From contig DITZ01000069.1 in NCBI GenBank assembly GCA_002422985.1, positions 1 through 26,606 of the forward strand: 26,606 bases of DNA, read 5' to 3'. The position numbers were made by a program, and so were the translations under genes. The notes beneath the pieces were generated by a model, which was not told the DNA's origin, searched no databases, and saw only the letters and a program-made list of their open reading frames with translations. Positions 15,104 through 22,653 of this stretch are shown piece by piece. Source of the DNA: Sphingomonadales bacterium UBA6171. Lineage in GTDB: Bacteria; Pseudomonadota; Alphaproteobacteria; Sphingomonadales; Sphingomonadaceae. Numbering within the stretch: position 1 is the first letter of the stretch; each line of letters starts with the position of its first letter.

Positions 15104-15625
15104 ATGGCGAAGAAAGCCGAGCCGAACAAAGCGAAAAAAGCCCCCGCCCCTAGCCCGCAGGCGCTGGATATCGGCATTCCCGCCGACAAGCTGGCCGCCA
15201 TCACCGATGGCCTCTCCCGCCTGCTGGCCGACACCTACACCCTCTATCTGAAAACCCACAATTACCACTGGAACGTCACCGGCCCGCAGTTCAACACGCT
15301 GCACACCATGTTCGAAACCCAATATACCGAACTGGCGCTTGCCGTGGACGAAATCGCCGAACGCATCCGCGCGCTCGGCGCCTGGGCACCCGGCAGCTAT
15401 TCCGAATTTGCCCGCCTCTCCACCGTGAAGGAAGCCAGCGGCATCCCGTCGGCAGAGCAGATGGTGGCCGACCTCGCCGCCGATCAGGCCAGCGTGGTCC
15501 GCACCGCCCGCTCGGTATTCCCCGCCGCCGATGAAGCGCGCGACGAACCAACGGCTGATCTGCTGACGCAGCGGATGCAGTCGCATGAAAAGACCGCCTG
15601 GATGCTGCGCGCGATGATCGCGTAA
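15104..15625 (+). CDS. dps: Dps-family ferritin-like DNA-protection protein
   Basis: Dps dodecamers oxidise and store iron using peroxide, and many coat DNA in stress. The 173-residue protein has a Lys-rich N-terminal tail (MAKKAEPNKAKKAPAPSPQ), the type that binds DNA, then the four-helix ferritin core. YLKTHNYHWNVTGPQFNTLH carries the ferroxidase histidines. Downstream, FETQYTELALAVDEIAERIRALG supplies the acidic ligands (D and E). The start at 15104 follows an excellent GAAGGAG; an upstream in-frame GTG at 15089 overlaps that site and is rejected. It probably shares a transcript with the DUF3011 gene, which suggests both respond to the same stress. Confidence 0.93.
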   Translation: MAKKAEPNKAKKAPAPSPQALDIGIPADKLAAITDGLSRLLADTYTLYLKTHNYHWNVTGPQFNTLHTMFETQYTELALAVDEIAERIRALGAWAPGSYSEFARLSTVKEASGIPSAEQMVADLAADQASVVRTARSVFPAADEARDEPTADLLTQRMQSHEKTAWMLRAMIA

Positions 15626-15645
15626 GCCAGCCAGCATGGCGCACG

Positions 15646-15707
15646 GCCGCTGACCCCGGCCCCGGCCCCTCCTCTTGCATGGAGGGGCCGGGGCTGGGGT
15701 CAGTGGC
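15646..15707. repeat. Long GC-rich hairpin (27-bp stem, 8-base loop)
   Basis: The arms 15646-15672 and 15681-15707 pair along 27 positions with only two G-U pairs, around the loop TCTTGCAT. The core arm reads CTGACCCCGGCCCCGGCCCC. It begins 21 bases after the dps stop and could end its transcript, but no T-run follows on either strand. Its length and near-perfection look more like a dispersed palindromic repeat unit than an ordinary terminator. Confidence 0.75.
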
Positions 15708-15737
15708 ATCGTCGTTGAATCACCGCTCCCCACCCCC

Positions 15738-15778
15738 AAATAAAATCTCGGCACCCGCAGCCAAAGCCGGGGGCGCCG
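15738..15778 (-). terminator. Probable terminator of the rml operon
   Basis: On the minus strand, 36 bases after the stop of the YbhN-like gene, an imperfect GC-rich hairpin lies at 15749-15778 (CGGC/GCCG ends with a CCC/GGG step and one mismatch). It is followed by GATTTTATTT. The T-rich run makes this the best intrinsic terminator candidate in the window. Just before it, at 15780-15805, the plus strand shows the short tandem AGGGGTCAG twice. Confidence 0.5.
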
Positions 15779-15814
15779 AAAGGGGTCAGAGGGGTCAGAG
15801 GGGGTCTTCCTCTC

Positions 15815-16819
15815 TTATTCCCGCCCATCCCTTTCCTGATCCTTAACAGCCTGGTCCCGGCGCCAGACGCGCCATTCATTCGCCGCCAGCAGCACAAAGG
15901 CCAGCAGCAGCGGCAGCCAATAATAGATCAGCCGATAGAGAATCAGCGCCGACACCAGCGCCGGCTTGTCCACTTCCGGCAGCGTCACCAATATCACCGC
16001 CTCGAACACGCCGATGCCGCCCGGCGCATGGGTAATCAGCGCCACCACCATCGCCACCACATAGGCAACCAGAAAATCGGGATAGTGAAACCAGGTTTCC
16101 GGCGGCAGCAGCACCAGCAGCGCGGCCGAGGCGATGGCGATATCGGTGGCCGCCAGCGCAAATTGCAGCAGCGCCTGCCGCAGCGTCGGCACCGGTAGCA
16201 GCCAGCCAAAGATGCGGATCGGCCCCAGCCCGCGCGCGCAGGCCAGCAGATAGCCGACCATCACCAGCAGAATGGCCCCGCCGATACCTGCCTGCAGCGG
16301 ATAGGACAGGCTGGCGTCATGCACCCGGAGCGCGCCGGGAAACAGCAGCAGGGCAAAGCCCAGCATCACGAAAATGCCCAGCCAGAAGGTCACGCCCGCG
16401 ATCACCACGATGCGCGCAATATCCCCGCTGTTGAGGTTTGTGCCGCGATAGGCCCGCCAGCGCGCCGCCGCCCCGGTCAGCGGTGCGAAGCCCAGATTAT
16501 GGCTGAAGGTATAGGCCGAAAAACTGCCCAGCGCCGCCTGCCAGTATCGCTGCGGCTTCCCCAGCGCATCCAGCGCCAGCACATCATAACCCGTCAGCAC
16601 CACATAAGAGAGCGCCGTCAGCAGCAAAGACAGCAGGATCTGCTTCAGCGTGATCGCCCGCATCGCGCCGACAATATCGCCCGGCGCGATGTCGCGCACG
16701 ACGCCATGGATGACGGCAACCGCAATCCCCACCACCAGCGCGGTAAACAGCGCCGTCAGCTTGTTCCGGTGCGCCTGAATCCAGGTCAGCGCTGGCCGGA
16801 ACCGCTCAGGAAAGCTCAA
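15815..16819 (-). CDS. YbhN/UPF0104-like integral membrane protein (LPG synthase TM-region family)
   Basis: The 334-residue protein has about eight transmembrane segments and the family motif APGGIGVFEAVIL near residue 265. SHNLGFAPLTGAAARWRAYRG is a conserved loop. It belongs to the family of the membrane domain of lysylphosphatidylglycerol synthase (MprF flippase part) but lacks the soluble aminoacyl-transfer domain, so it should not aminoacylate lipids. Such stand-alone members are suspected lipid or lipid-linked-sugar flippases. Its ATG overlaps the rmlB TGA (ATGA), so it is the last gene of the rml operon. That linkage suggests a role with rhamnose-containing glycans or their lipid carriers; this is inference. 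Confidence 0.82.
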   Translation of the reverse strand: MSFPERFRPALTWIQAHRNKLTALFTALVVGIAVAVIHGVVRDIAPGDIVGAMRAITLKQILLSLLLTALSYVVLTGYDVLALDALGKPQRYWQAALGSFSAYTFSHNLGFAPLTGAAARWRAYRGTNLNSGDIARIVVIAGVTFWLGIFVMLGFALLLFPGALRVHDASLSYPLQAGIGGAILLVMVGYLLACARGLGPIRIFGWLLPVPTLRQALLQFALAATDIAIASAALLVLLPPETWFHYPDFLVAYVVAMVVALITHAPGGIGVFEAVILVTLPEVDKPALVSALILYRLIYYWLPLLLAFVLLAANEWRVWRRDQAVKDQERDGRE

Positions 16820-17916
16820 GCCGTCGCTCCGCGCGCTCCATAATTATCCTCCACCCACTGACGATAGCTGCCGTCCAAAATGCCGCGCCACCAGGCTTCA
16901 TTGTCCAGATACCAGGCCAATGTTGCGGCAAAGCCCGATTCGAAGCTGTGCTGCGGCTGATAGCCGAGTTCGGCAATCGCCTTGTTGCAATCAATGGCAT
17001 AGCGCCGGTCATGTCCCGGCCGGTCGGTCACAAAGCTTTTCAGCGTGGCGGTCGGCAGCCCCCTGGCGGCCGGCGCATCCGGGAAGCGCACCGCCAGCGA
17101 CGGATCGGCGGCAAAGGCCTTGTCCATCGCCGCGCACAGCGTGTCGATCACGGTCAGGTTGGGCAGCTCCGCCCCGCCGCCGATATTATAGGTCTCGCCA
17201 ACGCGCCCCTTCAGCAGCACGGCCGCGATCCCCCGGCAATGATCCTCCACATGCAGCCAGTCCCGCACCTGCATCCCGTCGCCATAGATGGGCAGGTTCC
17301 GCCCATGCAGCGCGTTGATGATGAACAGCGGAATCAGCTTTTCCGGGAAGTGGAACGGCCCGTAATTGTTCGAACAGTTGGATGTGGTCGTCGCCAGCCC
17401 ATAGGTGTGGTGATAGGCCCGCACCAGATGATCCGATGCCGCCTTGGACGCCGAATAGGGCGAGTTCGGCGCATAGGCCGTTGTCTCGGAAAAGGCGGGG
17501 TCGTTCGGCCCCAGCGTGCCATAGACCTCGTCGGTCGACACATGGTGGAAGCGGTGCGGCCGCGCCGCGTCGCCCAGCCACAGCCTGCGCGCCACCTTCA
17601 GCAGCGCATGCGTGCCCAGCACATTGGTATCGATAAAGGCGTCCGGCCCCAGGATCGAGCGGTCCACATGGCTTTCGGCCGCAAAGTGCACGATGGTGTC
17701 CACATCAAGACTGGTCATGATCTCCGTTACCAGCGGCTCGTCGCGGATGTCGCCCACCACCAGCCCGGCCGGCACACCGTCCAGATTGGCCTTGTTGCCG
17801 GCATAGGTCAGCAGGTCCAGCACCGTCACCCGCGTATCGGGATGGTTCGCCGTCCAGTAGCGCACGAAGTTGGAGCCGATGAAGCCGGCCGCGCCGGTTA
17901 CCAGAAGCGATTTCAT
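16816..17916 (-). CDS. rfbB: dTDP-glucose 4,6-dehydratase
   Basis: RmlB/RfbB converts dTDP-D-glucose to dTDP-4-keto-6-deoxyglucose, the second step to dTDP-L-rhamnose. The 366-residue extended short-chain dehydrogenase has the NAD loop GAAGFIGS near the N-terminus. STDEVYG holds the dehydratase T128-D129-E130, and the catalytic Y154-xxx-K158 is in PYSASK. TSNCSNNYGPFHFPEKLIPL is also typical. The ATG overlaps the rmlD stop, and the stop overlaps the start of the membrane-protein gene. rmlB is third of the pathway genes after A, C and D, an order I recall from sphingan clusters. Confidence 0.96.
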   Translation of the reverse strand: MKSLLVTGAAGFIGSNFVRYWTANHPDTRVTVLDLLTYAGNKANLDGVPAGLVVGDIRDEPLVTEIMTSLDVDTIVHFAAESHVDRSILGPDAFIDTNVLGTHALLKVARRLWLGDAARPHRFHHVSTDEVYGTLGPNDPAFSETTAYAPNSPYSASKAASDHLVRAYHHTYGLATTTSNCSNNYGPFHFPEKLIPLFIINALHGRNLPIYGDGMQVRDWLHVEDHCRGIAAVLLKGRVGETYNIGGGAELPNLTVIDTLCAAMDKAFAADPSLAVRFPDAPAARGLPTATLKSFVTDRPGHDRRYAIDCNKAIAELGYQPQHSFESGFAATLAWYLDNEAWWRGILDGSYRQWVEDNYGARGATA

Positions 17917-18809
17917 GCAGCGTCACCCTTTAACGAAGCCGCTTTCATCGCGGCAAGGCAGGTCCGGAGTTCGGTGCGCCAATGTGCGGCAATTCCGGTG
18001 ATGGCCCAGGTCGCGCTCTTGTCGAGCACGGAATAGGATGGCCGCGCCGCCGGCGTCGGATAATCTTCGGTGCGGATCGGCAGCACTTTGGCCTGCTGTT
18101 CCAGCAGCCCCACGGCCAGCGCCTCCTCCTGAATGGCGACCGCAAAGTCATACCAGCTGGCGGCACCCGCATCGGTCCAGTGGAAGGTGCCGCTGGCGCC
18201 TGCCGCGTGCAGCGCCCAGATGGCACGCGCCAGGCCGGCGGCATGAGTCGGCGTGCCGATCTGGTCCGCCACCACCCGCACCTCGTCCCGCTCCGCCATC
18301 AGCCGCAGCATGGTCTTTACAAAATTATTGCCCACCGCCGCATAGACCCAGGCCGTCCGCACGATAATCGGCGCCATATGCGCCGCTTCCACCGCCCGTT
18401 CGCCGTTCAGCTTGGTCTCGCCATAAACGCCCAGCGGTGCCGGTGTGGCAGAGGGCGGATAGGGTCGGCTGGCCGCGCCATCGAAGATGAAATCGGTGGA
18501 AACATGCACAAAGCCCGCGCCAGCCCTGGCCGCAGCGCGTGCCAGCCGCCCGGCAGCGGTCGCATTCACCGCCTCGGCGATGTCGCGCTCGGCCTCGGCC
18601 TTGTCCACCGCGGTATAGGCCGCGGCGTTGATGATGAGGTCCGGCTGTTCGGCCGCCACCACATCCGTCACCATCGCGTCGCTCAAAATATCGAACGCGG
18701 CTTCCGGCGGCGCGATCAGCGTCACGCCCGCCGGCGCGGTTGCGGCCAGCGCACGGCCAAGCTGTCCGGCGGAACCGGCTATCAGCACTCTTATTGGCCG
18801 CGCATTCAT
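17913..18809 (-). CDS. rfbD: dTDP-4-dehydrorhamnose reductase
   Basis: RmlD reduces dTDP-4-keto-L-rhamnose to dTDP-L-rhamnose, the last step. The 298-residue protein has the nucleotide loop GSAGQLGRAL near residue 12. The catalytic Tyr-Lys pair is in VYGETKLNGE (Y129, K133), and INAAAYTAVDKAE is a hallmark of the family. HVSTDFIFDGA supplies the Ser/Thr/Asp site. It overlaps rmlC by four bases (ATGA) and rmlB by four bases. Confidence 0.95.
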   Translation of the reverse strand: MNARPIRVLIAGSAGQLGRALAATAPAGVTLIAPPEAAFDILSDAMVTDVVAAEQPDLIINAAAYTAVDKAEAERDIAEAVNATAAGRLARAAARAGAGFVHVSTDFIFDGAASRPYPPSATPAPLGVYGETKLNGERAVEAAHMAPIIVRTAWVYAAVGNNFVKTMLRLMAERDEVRVVADQIGTPTHAAGLARAIWALHAAGASGTFHWTDAGAASWYDFAVAIQEEALAVGLLEQQAKVLPIRTEDYPTPAARPSYSVLDKSATWAITGIAAHWRTELRTCLAAMKAASLKGDAA

Positions 18810-19357
18810 TGAAACGTCTCCGCATCAGCCAGCAAAGGTGCTGCCGCATCTTTTGCCGCCAGCTGCGGCGGGCCGTCCAGTTCATCGAGCCGCCAGTCGA
18901 TCGCCAGCGCCGGATCGGCATAGCTGAGCGACCGGTCAGATGCCTGATGCCACAGCGTCGTGCATTTATAGCAGAAGTCCGCCAGATCGCTCAGCACCAC
19001 AAAGCCATGGGCAAAGCCGGGCGGCACATAAAGCATCGCGCCATTCTCGTCCGACAATTCCGCCGACACCCACCGGCCGAAGCTGGGGGAGGAACGGCGG
19101 ATATCGACCGCCACATCCAGCACCCGGCCGCGCGCGACGCGCACCAGCTTGCCCTGCGGGTTCTGCAACTGATAATGCAGCCCGCGCAAAACGCCCTTCA
19201 CCGAACGGCTGTGATTGTCCTGCTGCCATTCAATTGGCAGCCCGGCATCGGCAAAGGCGCGGGCGTTATAGCTTTCCAGAAAAAAGCCCCGATCATCGCC
19301 AAATTTGCGCGGGGTGATCAGCTTCACCTCCGGGATGGCCAGCGCTGTGATGTTCAC
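18806..19357 (-). CDS. rfbC: dTDP-4-dehydrorhamnose 3,5-epimerase
   Basis: RmlC epimerises C3 and C5 of dTDP-4-keto-6-deoxyglucose. This 183-residue cupin has FGDDRGFFLESYN near the start, the catalytic His at about residue 61 in LRGLHYQ, and YVPPGFAHGFVVLSD later in the fold. I placed the start at GTG 19357 because translation then begins NITALAIPEVKLITP, the family's usual start, and the GTG overlaps the rmlA TGA (GTGA). The open frame runs upstream to 19480, entirely inside rmlA, and the extra 41 residues do not belong to the fold. The ORF's C-terminus is normal. Confidence 0.94.
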   Translation of the reverse strand: MNITALAIPEVKLITPRKFGDDRGFFLESYNARAFADAGLPIEWQQDNHSRSVKGVLRGLHYQLQNPQGKLVRVARGRVLDVAVDIRRSSPSFGRWVSAELSDENGAMLYVPPGFAHGFVVLSDLADFCYKCTTLWHQASDRSLSYADPALAIDWRLDELDGPPQLAAKDAAAPLLADAETFQ

Positions 19358-20229
19358 AGGCCGCGCTCTGCCTGTGTTACCAGATATTCGCCATAGCCGG
19401 ATTTCCGCAGTGGCTCGGCCACTTTCAGCAACTGTTCCGTGGTGATAAAGCCCTGCCGCCAGGCGATTTCTTCCGGGCAACAGACTTTCAGCCCCTGCCG
19501 CTCCTCGATGATGCGCACATAGAGCGCCGCATCCAGCAGACTGGCGTGGGTGCCGGTGTCGAGCCAGGCATAGCCGCGCCCCATCAGCTCCACATTCAGA
19601 TTGCCGGCTTCCAGATACATGCGGTTAAGGTCGGTAATCTCCAGCTCGCCGCGCGGCGACGGCCGGATGGCATGGGCATATTCCACCGCCTTGCCATCAT
19701 AGAAATACAGGCCGGTTACGGCATAATTGCTCCTGGGAACCGGCGGCTTTTCCTCGATCGTCTCCGCCCGCCCATTGGCGTCGAAGCTCACGACGCCATA
19801 GGCGGTCGCGTCCTTCACCCAGTAGCCGAACACGGTGGCGCCATCATCCCGCGCATCGGCGCGCTGCAACAGCTCTGGCAGGCCATGGCCATAGAAGATA
19901 TTGTCGCCCAATATCAGCGCCGAAGGGCCGGTGCCCACAAAGTCCGCACCGATATGATAGGCCTGCGCCAGCCCGGCCGGTTCCGGCTGCACGGCATATT
20001 GGATGGAAAGGCCCCATTGGCTGCCATCCCCCAGCAGCCCCTGAAAGGCCGCCTGATCGTGCGGCGTGGTGATGATCAGAATCTCGCGAATCCCCGCCAG
20101 CATCAGCACCGACAGCGGATAATAGATCATCGGCTTGTCATAGACCGGCATCAGCTGCTTCGAGACCGGCTTTGTCAGCGGGTAAAGGCGAGTGCCGGAC
20201 CCACCGGCCAGGATGATTCCCTTGCGCAT
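19354..20229 (-). CDS. rfbA: Glucose-1-phosphate thymidylyltransferase
   Basis: RmlA joins dTTP and glucose-1-phosphate to form dTDP-glucose, the entry step to dTDP-rhamnose, and is usually feedback-inhibited by it. The 291-residue protein has the nucleotidyltransferase signature GGSGTRLYPLTKPVSKQL near residue 10 followed by YDKPMIYYPLSVLMLAG. LILGDNIFYG carries the metal-binding Asp, and WLDTGTHASLLDA is a family landmark. GGAGAC lies about five bases before the ATG at 20229. It is the first gene of the A-C-D-B-membrane protein operon. The gap to the EpsD-like gene (20230-20398) should carry its promoter, though none is clear. Confidence 0.96.
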   Translation of the reverse strand: MRKGIILAGGSGTRLYPLTKPVSKQLMPVYDKPMIYYPLSVLMLAGIREILIITTPHDQAAFQGLLGDGSQWGLSIQYAVQPEPAGLAQAYHIGADFVGTGPSALILGDNIFYGHGLPELLQRADARDDGATVFGYWVKDATAYGVVSFDANGRAETIEEKPPVPRSNYAVTGLYFYDGKAVEYAHAIRPSPRGELEITDLNRMYLEAGNLNVELMGRGYAWLDTGTHASLLDAALYVRIIEERQGLKVCCPEEIAWRQGFITTEQLLKVAEPLRKSGYGEYLVTQAERGL

Positions 20230-20347
20230 TCCGTCTCCTGGATAACTGCTCGGATGCCCATGGAATCATCCGCGCCGGAAATCCATGGCGAAAAGGCGGG
20301 AATGCGCGAAATCCCGGCAATCTGTATGGATTTTGCGCCAGTCACGA

Positions 20348-20378
20348 ACCGGGCAGGGGCCGATAGCGCCCGCCCGGT
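20348..20378 (-). terminator. Hairpin after the EpsD-like gene
   Basis: ACCGGGC (20348-20354) and GCCCGGT (20372-20378) pair perfectly, with further partial GGGGC/GCGCCC pairing inside. It starts 20 bases after the EpsD-like stop on the minus strand. The following bases are not T-rich, so it may only attenuate transcription running on into rmlA, 120 bases further. Confidence 0.4.
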
Positions 20379-20398
20379 CCGCAACTATGCCGGAACGG

Positions 20399-21472
20399 TT
20401 AACCGTTGGCGGGCGCTGCTGCCGCGTCGGTTGCCGGTACCGCGGCGGCCGGTGTCGGTACCGCGGCGGCCGGTGCCGGTGCAGAGCCGCCGAACCCTTC
20501 CGGCGCCGGGGTGGGCACCGCAGGCCCGCCCGGCAGCTTGTCGGTCAGCGCCCTGGGATCGGCCGCCATCGGTATCTTCGGTTCCCAGCCCTTCTGGTAG
20601 GTCACCTTGGCGCGCGCCGCCACCTGCTGCTTTTTCACCTCGGCCGCCAGCGCCTTCTGGATGCGCTCGTTCAACAGATAGCGTTCAGCAAACTGTCGCG
20701 CCCGCTCCCCGGTGAAGGGCTGGATGCGCACTTCCTTCACCTGGTTCACCAGCATGATCGGCTGGCCGCTGCCCGGTGCCTGATTGGCGAACATGAACAG
20801 CTCGTCCGGGCTGCGCGCCAGCAGCGCGGTTACTTCGCGCACGAATTGCGGATTGGCACCCAGCGCGTCCAGCGAGGCCGGCTGGCGGCGGAACTCCACC
20901 TTGTTGGCGGTCAGCGCGGTTTCCACCTCGGCCATGGTCTTGATCTTTTCCAGACCGATGGCCTTCAGATTCGGCGGCGGCAGAAACTGGATCTGATCCA
21001 GAATGAAGAATTTCCGCTCTTTGAACAAAGAGGGGTTCTCCGCCATGAACTTGTCGATTTCATCGCTCGCCGGCTTTGTCACCTTCGAGGCGATGTCCCG
21101 CGCCAGCGCCTGCACATGCAACTGCTCGTCCGTGCGGCGCTGCTGCATCTGGAACTGTGGGTTCTTGCCCAGTTCCCGCTCCTGCGCCGATTGCATCAGC
21201 ATGCGCCGGGTGATGATGTTCTGCAGCGCCGCCTTTTCCGCATCGCGGCGCGGCACATTCGGCGGCACGGGCATGCCCTGCAACTCCGCCGTCACTTCCA
21301 GCTGGGTGATATCCTCTCCCGCCAGACGCGCCACCACCTGGCCGGTCGGCGCATCGCCACCACTGCCCTTGTCTCCGCAGGCCGCCAGCAGCGCAAATGC
21401 GCTCCCGACCAGCAACAGCGTCAGCACCCGGCCCTTCGGCTTCTGTTCCACGGCTTTCCGCTCGATGATCAT
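20399..21472 (-). CDS. EpsD-like lipoprotein, putative parvulin-type peptidyl-prolyl isomerase
   Basis: The 357-residue protein has a lipoprotein signal peptide ending in the lipobox LLAAC (C32), so it is likely anchored by lipid to the outer or inner membrane on the periplasmic side. The segment QVVARLAGEDITQLEVTAEL, the helical NPQFQMQQRRTDEQL region and a parvulin-like middle (KFFILDQIQFLPP) resemble EpsD-family isomerases found in exopolysaccharide clusters. The last 40 residues are Pro/Ala repeats. AGGAGG and GGAAG precede the ATG. It lies between the glycosyltransferases and rmlA on the same strand, supporting a role in polysaccharide assembly or export. Whether the isomerase site is catalytic cannot be judged. 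Confidence 0.72.
   Translation of the reverse strand: MIIERKAVEQKPKGRVLTLLLVGSAFALLAACGDKGSGGDAPTGQVVARLAGEDITQLEVTAELQGMPVPPNVPRRDAEKAALQNIITRRMLMQSAQERELGKNPQFQMQQRRTDEQLHVQALARDIASKVTKPASDEIDKFMAENPSLFKERKFFILDQIQFLPPPNLKAIGLEKIKTMAEVETALTANKVEFRRQPASLDALGANPQFVREVTALLARSPDELFMFANQAPGSGQPIMLVNQVKEVRIQPFTGERARQFAERYLLNERIQKALAAEVKKQQVAARAKVTYQKGWEPKIPMAADPRALTDKLPGGPAVPTPAPEGFGGSAPAPAAAVPTPAAAVPATDAAAAPANG
20436..20477. repeat. Tandem 21-bp repeat in the EpsD-like C-terminal tail
   Basis: Two adjacent 21-base units, each starting GGTACCGCGGCGGCCGGTG and differing by one base near their end, encode consecutive seven-residue Pro/Ala units. The repeat keeps the frame, so copy number could change tail length without breaking the gene. 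Confidence 0.8.
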
Positions 21473-21529
21473 GATCTTCCTGCCTCCTGAATCCTGCTAT
21501 GCTCCACCGGCCGGAGATCCCGGCCCTTC

Positions 21530-22651
21530 TCAGGTCCGCGACATGCCCAGCATCGCCCGCAGCATCGCGCCCGCCTTTTTCGGCTGGCGGCGCAGCAGCC
21601 GCCGACCCATCAGCACGACGCCGATGGGATATTGAAGCGGCCAGAGCAGCGGAAAGTTGCGGCGATAAAATTTGATACGGCTGCGCATCAGATAATATTC
21701 CGACGCCTCGGACCGATGACCCTTCCTGGTTGACGAGCCGATCGACCCGCCTTCCTTGTGATAGACGATCGCCGCATGGGCAAAGGCGATGGCAAAGCGC
21801 CCGCGATTGCGCACAGACCAGTCCATCTCCTCGAAATAGAGGAAATAGCTTTCCTCCATGAACCCGACGGTTTCCAGAAACGCCCGGCTCACCGCCAGCG
21901 ACGCGCCCAGCACAAAATCCGTCTCCCGCGCCACCTTCTTCGGATCAAAGGGCCGCGTCACCGGCTGATTGAGCCCAATCCCCCGGCTCTGCCCCGTCAA
22001 CAGCTTGAACCGCTGCCCGTTCAGCACCTGCCAGGTGCCGGGCCGGTGAAAATAGCGCACCTGCGTGCCGCACATCCCCACCTTGTGGGTCGCGTCCATC
22101 CGCGCCAGCAGCGCCTTGGGGGCCGCCGGTTCCACCACCGTATCGTTGTTGAGACACCAGCAATAGGCCACCGACGGATCCAGCAGTGCCTGCCGCAATC
22201 CCAGATTATTGCCGCCCGAAAAGCCCAGGTTTGCACCCGCATCGATTATGGTGATCGGCTCCGGCCCCGGCGGCTCCACCAGCGCCGCATCCGGCCCGAT
22301 CAACCGCACCGGCACCGGCTTTTCCAGGGCCGGCATGGTGATCCGCCGCAGCGGCCCCGCCGGCGGCATATAGGGTTCCGCGCCCGAAGCCCAGGCCTGC
22401 AACCGCTCGATCGACCCGTCTTCGGAGCCATTGTCCACGATGATGATCCGGAACGGCCCTTCGGCCCGCAGCAGCGATTCGAGACACTCAACCGTGTCCC
22501 GCCAGCCGTTCCAGTTGATGAGGACAATCGCCAGCCGCGCCGGCCCATGCGCTTCCTGCCAGGCCACAACGCCCGGCTCCGCAGCAGCAGCCGACACCGC
22601 GCCACCCGCCGCAGCGGGCTTAGGCCGGACAGACTTGGAACGTTCCGTCAC
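21530..22651 (-). CDS. GT2-family glycosyltransferase (rhamnosyltransferase-like)
   Basis: The 373-residue protein transfers a sugar from a nucleotide donor to a growing glycan at the cytoplasmic face of the membrane. After a low-complexity N-terminus of about 40 residues, the GT-A fold starts at LAIVLINWNGWRDTVECL. IIIVDNGSEDGS binds the nucleotide, and CLNNDTVVEP is the metal-binding DxD equivalent. GASLAVSRAFLETVGFMEESYFLYFEEMDWSVR is typical of WbbL/RfbN-like rhamnosyltransferases. With rml genes nearby, dTDP-rhamnose is the natural donor guess, but the sugar is not proven. The start is a GTG two bases after the upstream glycosyltransferase stop, with a weak ribosome site; it likely depends on coupled translation. 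Confidence 0.85.
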   Translation of the reverse strand: MTERSKSVRPKPAAAGGAVSAAAAEPGVVAWQEAHGPARLAIVLINWNGWRDTVECLESLLRAEGPFRIIIVDNGSEDGSIERLQAWASGAEPYMPPAGPLRRITMPALEKPVPVRLIGPDAALVEPPGPEPITIIDAGANLGFSGGNNLGLRQALLDPSVAYCWCLNNDTVVEPAAPKALLARMDATHKVGMCGTQVRYFHRPGTWQVLNGQRFKLLTGQSRGIGLNQPVTRPFDPKKVARETDFVLGASLAVSRAFLETVGFMEESYFLYFEEMDWSVRNRGRFAIAFAHAAIVYHKEGGSIGSSTRKGHRSEASEYYLMRSRIKFYRRNFPLLWPLQYPIGVVLMGRRLLRRQPKKAGAMLRAMLGMSRT

Positions 22652-22653
22652 TC

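Noticed and set aside
15780..15805. Start of a CRISPR array
   Set aside because: Only two adjacent nine-base copies with no spacers; a simple tandem repeat.
19358..19480. N-terminal extension of rfbC to an upstream start
   Set aside because: The added residues lie inside rmlA and do not match the cupin fold. A GTG at 19357 gives the expected start and overlaps the rmlA stop.
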